NCBI RefSeq assembly: GCF_002936985.1
Contig: NZ_MPZN01000033.1
Span: 1-35,639 of the forward strand
Direction of reading: 5' to 3'
Source: Microterricola pindariensis
GTDB taxonomy: Bacteria; Actinomycetota; Actinomycetes; Actinomycetales; Microbacteriaceae
Length of the DNA stretch: 35,639 nt
The stretch's first letter is position 1, and each line of letters begins with the position of its first letter. A program made the position numbers and the translations under genes. Below are positions 22,252 to 30,555 of this stretch, piece by piece. A model generated the notes under the pieces. It was given only the letters and a program-made list of their open reading frames with translations, was not told the origin of the DNA and ran no database searches.

Positions 22252-22850
22252 TCAGTGCTCATCGCGCAGCCAGCCCAGCACATACGCCGGCGCCGTGTCG
22301 GCGGCCTCGAGACCGAAGGCGAGGTGGGACCCATCCATCCAGTAGAGCGCGGAGCCGGCGATGTGCTCGTGGGCGAATTCGGCGTTGGACGGCGGCGCCG
22401 CCGTGTCCGAGCGCCCGTGCACGATCAGCGTCGGGCACGACACGCGCCGCAGCGGGGCGGGCGTGAATGGGGTGAAGTCGTTCTTCATGCCCTGCCGTCG
22501 TCGCGCCGAGCCGAGCGACGCGCGAAACGTCGCCTCCAGCAGCGCCGTCCGCCCGGGAATCGCCGCGAGTTTCGCCGCCCGAAACGGCGAACGCGATGAT
22601 GCGGTCGATCTCGAGCGCGTCGAGCAGCGCCGCCAGGGCATCACCCTGTTCGGCGAAGGTGCGCCCCGTCGAGAGCGGGGTTCCCAGGTATCCGGGCCTG
22701 CTCGGCGCGATGATCCGAAAACCGTTCAGGCGCAGATACTCGCCCGCCACGAGCCCCTGGTCCCAGCCCCCGGGGGTGCCGTGGATGGCGAGCACCGGCT
22801 CGCCGTTCCCGCGCTCGGCACACTCAACCGGTCCTGAGCGCGTCGAAACG
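22252..22850 (-). pseudogene. Decayed alpha/beta-hydrolase gene between the tRNA-Leu copies
   Basis: One frame gives EPVLAIHGTPGGWDQGLV, FRIIAPSRPGYLGTPLS and IIAFAVSGGE, the first half of an alpha/beta hydrolase including the nucleophile elbow (S in AVSGG). Near 22580 the frame shifts and the cap region is missing; the other frame gives CPTLIVHGRSDTAAPP and YWMDGSHLAFGL, the acid and histidine segments, ending TGA at 22252. The 5' end has no credible start and runs into dispersed repeat B. It is non-functional. It is not closely similar to the hydrolase relic at 10191-10641. Confidence 0.8.
22823..22850 (-). repeat. Dispersed repeat family B, variant copy
   Basis: CTCAACCGGTCCTGAGCGCG followed by TCGAAAC resembles the arms of the family B repeat with a different centre. 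It lies at the broken 5' end of the hydrolase relic. Confidence 0.5.
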
Positions 22851-22982
22851 ACTCGCGGTGACTCCGCCAAACACCCACGGAGGTCTCCCGCGGTGGGCGA
22901 TCGCGGCGAGATGGCCATGTTCAACTATCGCAATGCGGATGCCTGCCGGCAACGGGCGAGCAGTCGCCGAGAAGGGCATGAA

Positions 22983-23021
22983 AAAAGGCCGCACAACCAA
23001 ACCTCGGTCGTACGGCCTTTT
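22983..23021 (-). terminator. Intrinsic terminator of the second tRNA-Leu
   Basis: AAAAGGCCG (22983-22991) pairs with CGGCCTTTT (23013-23021). On the minus strand the stem is followed by a run of six T. A second small hairpin, AAGCTCG/CGAGCTT at 23030-23051, sits between it and the tRNA. Confidence 0.75.
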
Positions 23022-23058
23022 CTCGCACCAAGCTCGAAAGAAACCGAGCTTCACACTG

Positions 23059-23142
23059 TGCGCGAAGGGGGACTTGAACCCCCACGCCCGTTAGGGCACT
23101 AGCACCTCAAGCTAGCGCGTCTGCCAATTCCGCCACCCGCGC
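23059..23142 (-). tRNA. tRNA-Leu (anticodon GAG), second copy
   Basis: Base-for-base identical to the first copy over 84 bases, with the same anticodon and no encoded CCA. The 45 or so bases upstream, including the promoter, are also similar, so the whole transcription unit was duplicated. Confidence 0.95.
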
Positions 23143-23183
23143 AGTGTTGTTTCTGGCTGCTGATCTCTCAGCGGCCGAAGACG

Positions 23184-23189
23184 AGATTA
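23184..23189 (-). promoter_or_regulatory. -10 TAATCT of the second tRNA-Leu
   Basis: TGCTAATCT on the minus strand in the same relative place as in the first copy. Confidence 0.6.
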
Positions 23190-23262
23190 GCACGGATTCC
23201 GAGAGGGTTTTGAGCGTTCGCGACACCGGGCGCACGACACGCCGAGTGCGCGAGCGGTCGGG

Positions 23263-23268
23263 TAGCGT
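23263..23268 (+). promoter_or_regulatory. -10-like TAGCGT, leaderless start at 23275
   Basis: TAGCGT is followed by six bases and ATG of the M20 peptidase. Confidence 0.45.
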
Positions 23269-23274
23269 GAATCC

Positions 23275-24603
23275 ATGCCCCAACCCGGTGATTCTCCTGC
23301 AGACAATATTTCTGAGCTCGACGCCACTGCCGTCATTGCGCGTGATCTCATCCGCTTCGACACCTCGAACTACGGCGAGGGCAGGGCGAACAGCGAGACA
23401 GAGGCCGCCGAGTACATGGCGGAGCACCTGCGCGCGCTCGGCCTGAAGCCGCAGCTCTTCGACGCCGACCCCGGGCGCACCAGCGTCGTCGCACGGGTGC
23501 GGGGGCGCAACTCCGAGAAGCCGGCCCTCGTCGTTCACGGCCACCTCGACGTGGTCCCGGCCGATCCGGCCAATTGGTCCGTCGACCCCTTCGGTGGCGT
23601 GGTCAAAGACGGCATGCTCTGGGGTCGTGGCGCCGTCGACATGAAGAACATGGATGCCATGATCGTCACCGCGCTGCAGGACATCCTCGGCCAGGGGCAG
23701 CAGCCGGAGCGTGACTTGGTCGTCGCCTTCTTCGCCGATGAGGAGGCCGGGGGAGTCCAGGGCTCGCACCACCTGGTCAGAAACCACCCCGAGCTCTTCG
23801 CAGGGGCCACCGAGGCCATCAGCGAGGTGGGCGGCTACTCCATCACGATCGGCGACAAGCGCTCCTACCTGCTGCAGACGGGCGAGAAGGCCCTGGTCTG
23901 GATCAAGCTCGTTGCCCGCGGCCAGGCGGCGCACGGCTCGCGGTTGATCCACAACAACGCCGTCACCAAGCTGGCGGAGGCCGTCGCCACCCTCGGCCGG
24001 CGCGAATGGCCGATCAAGCTCACCGACACCACCAGCCACATGCTCGCCGAGATCGCCCGAATCCTGGATGCCGACCCGCAGCGGGTCGGGCCGGACGAGC
24101 TCGCGCTGGCCACCGGCTCGGCCTCCGGCTTCCTGCTGGCGTCGCTCCGCACCACGACGAACCCGACCCTGTTGCAGGCCGGATACAAGCACAACGTCAT
24201 CCCGGACACGGCCGAGGCCCTCATCGACATCCGCACCCTGCCCGGTGAGGAGGAGGCCGTGCTGGCCGAGGTGCGCGGGCTCGTCGGCCCCGACATCGAG
24301 GTCGTCATCATGCACCGCGACATCGGGCTGGAGACGCCGTTCAGCGGCTCCCTCGTCGATGCGGTCACCGGCACGCTGCAGCGGCACGACCCGGGCGCCC
24401 CGGTTCTGCCCTACCTGCTCTCCGGCGGCACCGACAACAAGGCGCTCAGCCTGCTCGGCATCACCGGCTACGGCTTCGCCCCGCTGCGACTGCCAGAGAG
24501 CATGGACTTCCCCGCGATGTTCCACGGAGTCGACGAGCGCGTTCCGCTGGACGCATTAGTCTTTGGCAGGCAGGTTCTCCGAGATCTGCTCACCACTTAC
24601 TAA
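23275..24603 (+). CDS. M20/ArgE/DapE-family metallopeptidase
   Basis: A 442-residue cytoplasmic di-zinc hydrolase. Metal and catalytic motifs: [10 protein letters not shown] (H90, D92), [10 protein letters not shown] (bridging D122), ADEEAGG (catalytic E156, ligand E157), and a dimerisation domain starting near RGQAAHGSR with its conserved histidine. Near the end SGGTDNK and [12 protein letters not shown] supply the last ligand histidine. The family cleaves dipeptides, acyl-amino acids or succinyl-diaminopimelate; this long form with the HGVDER end resembles the general M20 exopeptidases rather than DapE. The next gene, uppP, follows by 17 bases, so they are probably co-transcribed. Confidence 0.9.
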   Translation: MPQPGDSPADNISELDATAVIARDLIRFDTSNYGEGRANSETEAAEYMAEHLRALGLKPQLFDADPGRTSVVARVRGRNSEKPALVVHGHLDVVPADPANWSVDPFGGVVKDGMLWGRGAVDMKNMDAMIVTALQDILGQGQQPERDLVVAFFADEEAGGVQGSHHLVRNHPELFAGATEAISEVGGYSITIGDKRSYLLQTGEKALVWIKLVARGQAAHGSRLIHNNAVTKLAEAVATLGRREWPIKLTDTTSHMLAEIARILDADPQRVGPDELALATGSASGFLLASLRTTTNPTLLQAGYKHNVIPDTAEALIDIRTLPGEEEAVLAEVRGLVGPDIEVVIMHRDIGLETPFSGSLVDAVTGTLQRHDPGAPVLPYLLSGGTDNKALSLLGITGYGFAPLRLPESMDFPAMFHGVDERVPLDALVFGRQVLRDLLTTY

Positions 24604-24620
24604 CGCGGAGACTGCAGTAC

Positions 24621-25475
24621 ATGGATTTCATCAACGCCATCATCCTGGGCCTGGTCCAGGGACTCACCGAGTTCCTGCCGATCTCCTCCAGCGCCCACCT
24701 CAGCATCGTGGGGTCGTTACTCGGCACCGGTGAGGACCCCGGCGCCCGGTTCACCGCGATCACCCAGATCGGCACCGAGCTCGCCGTCGTCATCTTCTTC
24801 TGGCGTGACATCGTGCGCATCATCAGCCGCTGGGCGCAGTCCCTGGTCGGCAAGCTGCCGCGCAACGACCCGGACGCCCGCATGGGCTGGCTGATCATCA
24901 TCGGCTCGCTGCCGATCGCGATCCTCGGGCTCGTCTTCAAGGACCAGATCGAGACGACGCTGCGCAATCTCTGGATCACCGCGACCATGCTGATCGTCTT
25001 CGGCATCCTGCTCGGCGTCGCAGACTACGTCGGCGCCAAGCGGCGCAAGCTCGACCAGCTGACCTATCCGCACGGCGTCGCGTTCGGCTTCGCGCAGGCC
25101 CTGGCCCTCGTCCCCGGCGTCTCGCGCTCCGGCGGAACGATCACCATGGGCCTGTTCCTCGGCTACGAGCGCGCCGCGGCCGCCCGCTACGCCTTCCTGC
25201 TGGCCATCCCCGCCGTCTTCGGCAGCGGCCTCTACCAGGTGTACAACTCGATCACCGACCCCTGCGTCGCCGGGGCGAGCGGATGCCTGCCCGAGGTGTT
25301 CGGGCCGCTCGAGACGCTCGTGGCCACGGTCATCGCCTTCGGTGTCGGCCTCGTCGTGATCGCGTTCTTCATGAGCTACATCTCCAAGCGCAGCTTCCTG
25401 CCGTTCGTGATCTACCGGATCGCGCTCGGCTTCGCGCTGTTCGGCCTGCTGGCCACGGGAGTCATCGCCGCGTAG
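24621..25475 (+). CDS. uppP: Undecaprenyl-diphosphatase UppP (BacA)
   Basis: A 284-residue polytopic membrane protein. The two catalytic blocks are clear: [18 protein letters not shown] with E17 and S22-S24-H26, and [14 protein letters not shown] with R169 and S170. It removes a phosphate from C55-PP to recycle the lipid carrier for peptidoglycan synthesis; loss gives bacitracin sensitivity in other bacteria. About eight helices are predicted, normal for the family. ATG 24621 has GGAG ten bases upstream. Likely second gene of an operon with the M20 peptidase. Confidence 0.95.
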   Translation: MDFINAIILGLVQGLTEFLPISSSAHLSIVGSLLGTGEDPGARFTAITQIGTELAVVIFFWRDIVRIISRWAQSLVGKLPRNDPDARMGWLIIIGSLPIAILGLVFKDQIETTLRNLWITATMLIVFGILLGVADYVGAKRRKLDQLTYPHGVAFGFAQALALVPGVSRSGGTITMGLFLGYERAAAARYAFLLAIPAVFGSGLYQVYNSITDPCVAGASGCLPEVFGPLETLVATVIAFGVGLVVIAFFMSYISKRSFLPFVIYRIALGFALFGLLATGVIAA

Positions 25476-25490
25476 CACCGCACATCTATC

Positions 25491-25526
25491 AGGCCGGCCG
25501 GCCCCGCTCTGCGGGGCGGCCGGCCT
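25491..25526 (+). terminator. Strong GC hairpin after uppP
   Basis: Arms of about 16 bases (AGGCCGGCC...GCCCCGC with GCGGGGC...GGCCGGCCT) separated by three bases and with one bulged G. There is no good T-tract, so it is an I-shaped actinobacterial type terminator if it works. Confidence 0.65.
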
Positions 25527-25572
25527 GTTCCGTTGCCGGGGGCATCCGGCCGGCGCACCGAATGCGACCAGG

Positions 25573-25593
25573 TAAGTGAACAGTGTTGACTTA
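25573..25593. promoter_or_regulatory. 21-base palindrome, probable TetR operator
   Basis: TAAGTGAACA and TGTTGACTTA flank a central G; nine of ten base pairs are symmetric. It covers the -35 TTGACT (25586-25591) of the amidase promoter. Size, symmetry and placement are those of a TetR-family operator, and a TetR gene is the second gene of the operon. Confidence 0.75.
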
Positions 25594-25615
25594 AGGTCAC
25601 GCGGCTTCCTAAGCT
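25586..25615 (+). promoter_or_regulatory. Promoter of the amidase-tetR operon
   Basis: TTGACT (25586-25591), 18 bases, TAAGCT (25610-25615), the best -35/-10 pair of the plus strand here. Expected transcript start is near 25622, leaving a 40-base leader with AGGAG at 25651-25655. Confidence 0.7.
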
Positions 25616-25661
25616 CGCGTCATGCCCGATGCCCGGGCGCGCCCACGAACAGGAGTCAACG

Positions 25662-27098
25662 ATGACGACGCCCCACGCCTACCTCTCTGCGACGGAGGTC
25701 CTCTCCCGCTTCCGGGATGGCAGCCTGACGCCCACCGCCTATGCGGCAGAGCTGATCGAGCACATCAACGCCACCGAGGGCACGATCAACGCGACGACGG
25801 GGGAGCGCCTGGCCATCGACGAGGCCCTCGCCGAGGCCGAGCGCCGCTACGCGGACGGCACCGCCCGCCCGCTCGAGGGCCTGCCCGTCGTGCTCAAGGA
25901 GGAGCAGTCCATCGAGGGCCTCCCGGAGACCAACGGCAGCCCGTTGTTCAAGGACAACATCGCCGAGGCGACGCACCCGATCATCACGCGCATCGCCGAG
26001 GCCGGCGGCATCCCGCTCATCCGTGCGACGACGCCCGAGTTCTGCATCGCCGGCTACACCCGCGGCAAGCTCTGGGGCATCACCCGCAACCCGTGGAACC
26101 CGAAGTTCGCCGTCGGCGGCTCCTCCGGCGGAACGGGCGCCTCGCTCGCGGCGGGCTACGCCCCGCTCGGCACCGGCTCGGACATCGGCGGCTCGACCCG
26201 CATCCCCGCCTCGTTCAACGGCGTCGTCGGCTACAAGCCGCCCTACGGCCGCAACCCCGCCCTCGCCCCGACGAACCTCGACCGCTACTGCACCGACGGC
26301 CCGATGGCCCGCACCGTGGCCGACGTCGCGCTGCTGCAGAACGTCATCTCCGGCCAGCACCCGGACGACCCGGTGAGTCTGCCCGGCGCCCCGACCATCG
26401 TGCCGAACGCCGACCTCACCGGCAAGCGGATCGCCCTCGCGCTCACCCTCGGCGACTACGGCGTGCAGGACGACGTGCGGGATGCCGTCGCCGCCAGCCG
26501 CGCCTGGCTCGAGGCCGCCGGCGCGACCGTCACCGAGATCACCGTGCCGATCGACCACGAGTTCGTCATGCAGACGGCCTGGGCTCACTTCGGCACGATC
26601 TTCGTGCCCTGGATCGCCGAGATCACCGAGATGGGCGTCATGGACCAGCTCGAGCCGTACACGCTGCAGGCCATGGAGCTGGCCACCAAGTACTTCAACC
26701 AGTACGGCGTGCTCGGCGGCCTCGAGCGCGAGGTGCAGGTGCACGAGGCGCTCGCGAAGGTCTTCGCCGAGTACGACGCGCTCGTCTGCCCCGTCGCCGG
26801 TGTGCCCGCCTTCCTCGCCGACGAGTACTACATCGACGGCATCACCATCAACGGCGTCGCCAACGAGTGCTACATCTCGGGCGCCATGACGACCCCGTTC
26901 AACATCGCCAACCGCAACCCCGTGCTCGCCGTCCCCGTCGGCCGGTCCGCCGATGACGTGCCGATCGGCGTGCAAGTGGTCGGCGCCCCCTACGCTGAGG
27001 AGATCGTGTTCGACGTCGGAGCGGCCATCGAGGCAGGCCGCGGCGACTGGTACCAGGAGGAGGCGCACCGGCCGGCATACGGCCAGCGCTCCGTGTAG
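25662..27098 (+). CDS. Amidase-signature-family amidase
   Basis: A 478-residue enzyme with the Ser-cisSer-Lys triad: catalytic K79 (LPVVLKEEQ), GGSSGG with cis-serine S154, and GTGSDIGGSTRIPASF with nucleophile S178. Substrate is unknown; GatA is unlikely because gatC/gatB are not adjacent and the length and C-terminus differ. ATG 25662 has AGGAG six bases upstream; an in-frame GTG or ATG earlier (about 25629) lacks a ribosome site. First gene of an operon with a TetR regulator 33 bases downstream, so it may be induced by its amide substrate or product. Confidence 0.9.
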   Translation: MTTPHAYLSATEVLSRFRDGSLTPTAYAAELIEHINATEGTINATTGERLAIDEALAEAERRYADGTARPLEGLPVVLKEEQSIEGLPETNGSPLFKDNIAEATHPIITRIAEAGGIPLIRATTPEFCIAGYTRGKLWGITRNPWNPKFAVGGSSGGTGASLAAGYAPLGTGSDIGGSTRIPASFNGVVGYKPPYGRNPALAPTNLDRYCTDGPMARTVADVALLQNVISGQHPDDPVSLPGAPTIVPNADLTGKRIALALTLGDYGVQDDVRDAVAASRAWLEAAGATVTEITVPIDHEFVMQTAWAHFGTIFVPWIAEITEMGVMDQLEPYTLQAMELATKYFNQYGVLGGLEREVQVHEALAKVFAEYDALVCPVAGVPAFLADEYYIDGITINGVANECYISGAMTTPFNIANRNPVLAVPVGRSADDVPIGVQVVGAPYAEEIVFDVGAAIEAGRGDWYQEEAHRPAYGQRSV

Positions 27099-27131
27099 AC
27101 AGGCTGAGCCGGCAGGGCGAGGAGAATCGAC

Positions 27132-27791
27132 GTGGCAACAACGAGAACGGCCGGGTCGCGAACCCGATTGCTCACGCAGGACGGCATCGTCGACGCGCTC
27201 CTCGCCCTCGCCCGGGAGACGCCGCGCGCCGAGGTGAGCATTCGCATGCTCGCCTCGGCGCTCGGCGTCACCGCTGCCGCGATCTACCGCCACTTCCGCG
27301 ACAAGGACGAGCTGCATCGGGCCGCCGTCGACCGGCTGTACGGCGAGGCGCTGTCCCGCGTCGACCGCAGCGAGCCGTCCTGGCGGCTGCGGCTCGCCCG
27401 GTACTCCGATGCGCTCGCGGAGACCTTCCTCGAAGCCCCCGCGATCGGCCAGCTCTCCCCGCTCGTCGACGGCCGCGGCATCGGCGAGCTCGCCTCGCTC
27501 GACTTCATCTTCGAGGCGCTGGAACAGGCTGGCCTGTCCGGCCAGCGGCTCATCGACGCCTACGGGGCCTACGCCGGGCACACGCTCGCCTTCGCCGCGG
27601 GCATGGCCCTTGAGCTGAGCCGGGAGAGCGCCCCCGGCTCGTCGGTGCCGTGGATCGGGATGCTGGACGCGGAATCCCTCGCCCCGTTCCCGCGACTCGT
27701 CCGGCTGCGGGGCGACCTCCTCGAGATGGACACCCTGGTCGTCTACCGCGCCGGGGTGCAGGCGATCCTCGATTCGATCGAGGCGGGCTAG
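27132..27791 (+). CDS. TetR-family transcriptional regulator
   Basis: 219 residues. The N-terminal helix-turn-helix is clear: DGIVDALLALARETPRAEVSIRMLASALGVTAAAIYRHFRDKDELHRAAVDRLY. The C-terminal ligand and dimer domain is TetR_C-like with an unplaced pocket. GTG 27132 has GAGGAG seven bases upstream. Its operon with the amidase and the palindrome at 25573-25593 suggest autoregulated control of amidase expression. The last four bases overlap the convergent PAC2 gene in a shared CTAG. Confidence 0.92.
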   Translation: MATTRTAGSRTRLLTQDGIVDALLALARETPRAEVSIRMLASALGVTAAAIYRHFRDKDELHRAAVDRLYGEALSRVDRSEPSWRLRLARYSDALAETFLEAPAIGQLSPLVDGRGIGELASLDFIFEALEQAGLSGQRLIDAYGAYAGHTLAFAAGMALELSRESAPGSSVPWIGMLDAESLAPFPRLVRLRGDLLEMDTLVVYRAGVQAILDSIEAG

Positions 27792-28717
27792 CGGGGCCCG
27801 CCGGCCTTGCCGTCTTTGCCGTCCTTGCCGTCCGGGTTGGTCTTGCGCAGGTAGCGCTCGAACTCCTGGGCGATCGCCTCGCCGCTGGCCTCGGGGGAGT
27901 CCACCGTGTCGCGCGCCTGCTCCAGCTGGGCGATGTAGGACGCCATGTCCTCGTCCTCGCTGGCGAGCTCATCGATGTTGGCCTCCCAGACGGCCGCCTC
28001 GCTGACGAGGTCGCCGCGGGGGATCGTGACGTCGGTCAGCTCCTCCAGCTTGTCGATCAGCGCCAGCATCGCCTTCGGCGACGGCGAGTGGTGCACGTAG
28101 TGCGGCACCGACGCCCAGATGGACAGCGTCGGGATGCCGACCCGCTCGGCGGCGTCGGCGATGACGCTGAGGATACCGATCGGCCCCTCGTAGTTGCTGC
28201 GCTCGATGTCGAGCTCCGCGCGCACCTGCGCGTTGTCGCTCGAGGTGAAGATCGAGATGGGCCGCGTGTGCGGCACGTCGGCGAGCATGGCGCCGAGGAA
28301 CACGATCCCCCCGATATCGGCGGCGAGCGCCGCGTCGATGACCTCGCTCGTGAAACCCTTCCACGTGCGGGACGGCTCGGTGCCGAGCAACAGGTAGATG
28401 TTGGAGTCGTTGGCGCCGCTCACCTGCATCTCGGCATCCGCCGCGAGTGACTCGCTCGGCTCGCCGGGGGCGCTCGGGCCGTACATGACGGTGCTCGGCC
28501 AGGTCAGGGTGCGCTTGCCGTCGTCGTCGATGCCGATCGTCGGCCGGTTGAACTGGTAGTCGAAGTAGACCTCGGGGTCGACGGAGAAGATCTCGGTGAG
28601 CTCGAGCTCTTCCTGCAGCGAGCGCACCGCGCCGGATGCCGCCTCGCCGGCGTCGTTCCATCCCTCGAACGCCACCACCAGGATGCGTCCACTCAGCATT
28701 CTGCTGCTCGTCGTCAC
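27788..28717 (-). CDS. PAC2-family protein
   Basis: A 309-residue member of the PAC2 (proteasome assembly chaperone 2-like) family. The first block ILVVAFEGWNDAGEAASGAV is diagnostic; later blocks include PTIGIDDDGKRTLTWP, LLGTEPSRTWKGF and IWASVPHYVHHSPSPKAMLALIDKLEEL. Many actinobacteria carry it; its role is not established. The C-terminus ends in a Lys/Gly/Asp-rich tail (NPDGKDGKDGKAGGPR). GTG 28717 is chosen because GGAG lies eight bases upstream; ATG 28699 is the alternative. It is divergent from the HAD gene. Confidence 0.85.
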   Translation of the reverse strand: MTTSSRMLSGRILVVAFEGWNDAGEAASGAVRSLQEELELTEIFSVDPEVYFDYQFNRPTIGIDDDGKRTLTWPSTVMYGPSAPGEPSESLAADAEMQVSGANDSNIYLLLGTEPSRTWKGFTSEVIDAALAADIGGIVFLGAMLADVPHTRPISIFTSSDNAQVRAELDIERSNYEGPIGILSVIADAAERVGIPTLSIWASVPHYVHHSPSPKAMLALIDKLEELTDVTIPRGDLVSEAAVWEANIDELASEDEDMASYIAQLEQARDTVDSPEASGEAIAQEFERYLRKTNPDGKDGKDGKAGGPR

Positions 28718-28767
28718 CGAAACGTCTCCGCTCTTTCTGCGACGGGCCCGTGCAGCCCATCGTGCTA

Positions 28768-28773
28768 AGGATA
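28768..28773 (-). promoter_or_regulatory. Possible -10 TATCCT for the PAC2 gene
   Basis: TATCCT on the minus strand, about 50 bases before the GTG start, in the 88-base divergent gap. Confidence 0.3.
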
Positions 28774-28791
28774 TGCCCGGCTCCGCTCCTC

Positions 28792-28797
28792 TAGACT
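28792..28797 (+). promoter_or_regulatory. -10-like TAGACT, leaderless start at 28806
   Basis: TAGACT is followed by eight bases and GTG of the HAD gene. Confidence 0.4.
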
Positions 28798-28805
28798 TGA
28801 TCCCT

Positions 28806-29495
28806 GTGACTACTGACTCTCCTGCCGCTGTTCTCTGGGACATGGATGGCACCATCGTCGACACTGAGCCGTACTGGATGCAAGCCGAGGAAGAGCTCGT
28901 CGGAAGCTTCGGCGGCAGCTGGACGCACGAGGACGGGCTCCAGATGGTCGGCAACGGCCTGAGCGTGTCCGCCGCCATCCTGCAGGAGGCCGGCGTGGCG
29001 CTCAGCATCGACGAGATCATCCAGCGACTCACCGACCGCGTGCAGGAGCTGCTCAAGACCGACGGCGTGCCGTGGCGCCCCGGCGCCCGCGCACTGCTCG
29101 CCGAGCTCAGCGAGCGGGGCGTGCCGACCGCCCTGGTCACGATGTCGATGTCGTCGATGGCCAAGCAGATCGTCGATCTGATCGGCTTCCCGGTGTTCCG
29201 GCTGATCGTGGCCGGCGATCACGTCGAGAACCCGAAGCCGCACCCGGAGGCCTACCTGCTGGCGGCCAGCAAACTGGGCGTGCCCATCGAGCACTGCGTC
29301 GCCTTCGAGGACTCCGTCCCCGGGGTCGCCGCCGCGGCGGCATCCGGCGCCGTCACCATCGCCGTCCCGCACATCGTCGAACTGCCAGAGCACCCCGGCT
29401 ACACGCTGTGGCCGAGCCTGGCCGGCCGCACACTTTCCGACATCGCCACCGTGTTTGTCGAGACCTCACAGAACCAAGAAGTGGTGACCCCATGA
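28806..29495 (+). CDS. HAD-superfamily phosphatase (beta-phosphoglucomutase-like)
   Basis: 229 residues. Motif I is WDMDGTIVDTEP with nucleophile D12 and acid D14; motif II is the threonine in ALVTMSMSS; motif III lysine is in NPKPHPEAY; motif IV is FEDSVPGVAAA. The helical cap lies between motifs I and II (C1 type), as in beta-phosphoglucomutase and phosphoglycolate phosphatase. The substrate is unknown, and DGTIVDTEP with the C1 cap is shared by many sugar-phosphate phosphatases. GTG 28806 follows a -10-like element. The stop overlaps the trmI start as ATGA, so the two are translationally coupled. Confidence 0.9.
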   Translation: MTTDSPAAVLWDMDGTIVDTEPYWMQAEEELVGSFGGSWTHEDGLQMVGNGLSVSAAILQEAGVALSIDEIIQRLTDRVQELLKTDGVPWRPGARALLAELSERGVPTALVTMSMSSMAKQIVDLIGFPVFRLIVAGDHVENPKPHPEAYLLAASKLGVPIEHCVAFEDSVPGVAAAAASGAVTIAVPHIVELPEHPGYTLWPSLAGRTLSDIATVFVETSQNQEVVTP

Positions 29496-30538
29496 CTGAC
29501 CAGTCCGCAGACTCCCGCCCGCAGTACGGCCGCCCGCAGAACAGCGGGCCGTTCCGCGCCGGCGACCGGGTGCAGCTCACCGGCCCCAAGGGCAAGCTGA
29601 ACACCTTCATGCTCGAGCCGGGCAAGGTCTTCCACAGCCACCGCGGCCTCCTCGCCCACGACGACATCATCGGTCAGCCCGACGGCTCCGTCATCGCGAA
29701 CAACGTCGGCATCGAGCACCTGGTGCTGCGCCCGCTGCTGAACGACTTCGTCATGGCGATGCCCCGGGGCGCCGCCATCATCTACCCCAAGGACGCCCAG
29801 GCGATCATCGGCCTGGCCGACATCTTCCCCGGCGCAACCGTCGTCGAGGCCGGCGTCGGCTCCGGGGCGCTCTCGCTCTGGCTGCTGCGCGCCATCGGCC
29901 CGGCCGGCACGCTCAAGTCCTTCGAGCGCCGCGAGGACTTCGCCGACGTCGCCCGCGGCAACGCGGCCACCTTCTTCGGCTACGACCCGGAGAACTGGTC
30001 GATCACCCTCGGCGACCTCTCGGATGCCCTGCCCGAGGTCACGGAGCCGGGCAGCGTCGACCGCGTCGTGCTCGACATGCTCGCCCCCTGGGAGTGCCTG
30101 CCGGCCGTCTCGACCGCGCTCAAGCCCGGCGGCGTGCTGCTCTGCTACGTCGCCACCGTCACCCAGCTCTCCCGCGTGGCCGAGGCGATCCGCGCCACCG
30201 GCGACTACACCAACCCGGACTCCAGCGAGACGATGGTGCGCGGCTGGCACGTCGAGGGCCTGGCCGTGCGCCCGGACCACCGCATGATCGGCCACACAGG
30301 CTTCCTGCTCACCGCCCGCCGCCTCGCCCCCGGCGCCGAGCTGCCCGAGCTCAAGCGCCGCCCGTCCAAGAGCGACTTCAGCGATGAGGACGTCGAGCTG
30401 TGGACACCGGGCAGCCTCGGCGAGCGCAGCGTCAGTGCGAAGAGCCTGCGCAAGCGCGTCCGCGCCGCAACGGCCGGTGCCGAGCTCGCCAAGGCCCGCA
30501 CCGACGACGACGCCGAGCCCGCAACAGACACTGAGTAA
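29492..30538 (+). CDS. trmI: tRNA (adenine-58-N1)-methyltransferase TrmI
   Basis: 348 residues. The N-terminal beta domain has RVQLTGPKGKLNTFMLEPGKVFHSHRG, and the Rossmann SAM site VVEAGVGSGALSLWLL (119-130) follows YPKDAQAIIGLADI; the pattern MLAPWECLPAVSTALKPGG is the acceptor site region. The actinobacterial TrmI (Rv2118c type) methylates A58 in the T loop of tRNAs. The tail (about 285-348) is basic then acidic and longer than usual. It starts at the ATGA overlap with the HAD gene. The last codons lie in a 15-base tandem repeat that continues past the stop. Confidence 0.93.
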   Translation: MTDQSADSRPQYGRPQNSGPFRAGDRVQLTGPKGKLNTFMLEPGKVFHSHRGLLAHDDIIGQPDGSVIANNVGIEHLVLRPLLNDFVMAMPRGAAIIYPKDAQAIIGLADIFPGATVVEAGVGSGALSLWLLRAIGPAGTLKSFERREDFADVARGNAATFFGYDPENWSITLGDLSDALPEVTEPGSVDRVVLDMLAPWECLPAVSTALKPGGVLLCYVATVTQLSRVAEAIRATGDYTNPDSSETMVRGWHVEGLAVRPDHRMIGHTGFLLTARRLAPGAELPELKRRPSKSDFSDEDVELWTPGSLGERSVSAKSLRKRVRAATAGAELAKARTDDDAEPATDTE

Positions 30539-30555
30539 ACAGACACTGAGTAAAC
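30526..30555 (+). repeat. 15-base tandem duplication across the trmI stop
   Basis: AGACACTGAGTAAAC occurs twice in a row (30526-30540, 30541-30555). The first copy holds the last codons and stop of trmI; the second supplies the first five bases of the -10-like TAAACT of the next gene. Confidence 0.9.

Noticed and set aside
25622-26956. 444-codon plus-strand frame beginning at the leaderless-type ATG
   Set aside because: It is out of phase with the amidase, which has all catalytic motifs; the peptide is Arg-rich shadow. Kept only as a possible decoy start.
25656-27581. 641-codon minus-strand frame over the amidase and tetR
   Set aside because: It crosses two clear genes and has no recognisable domain.
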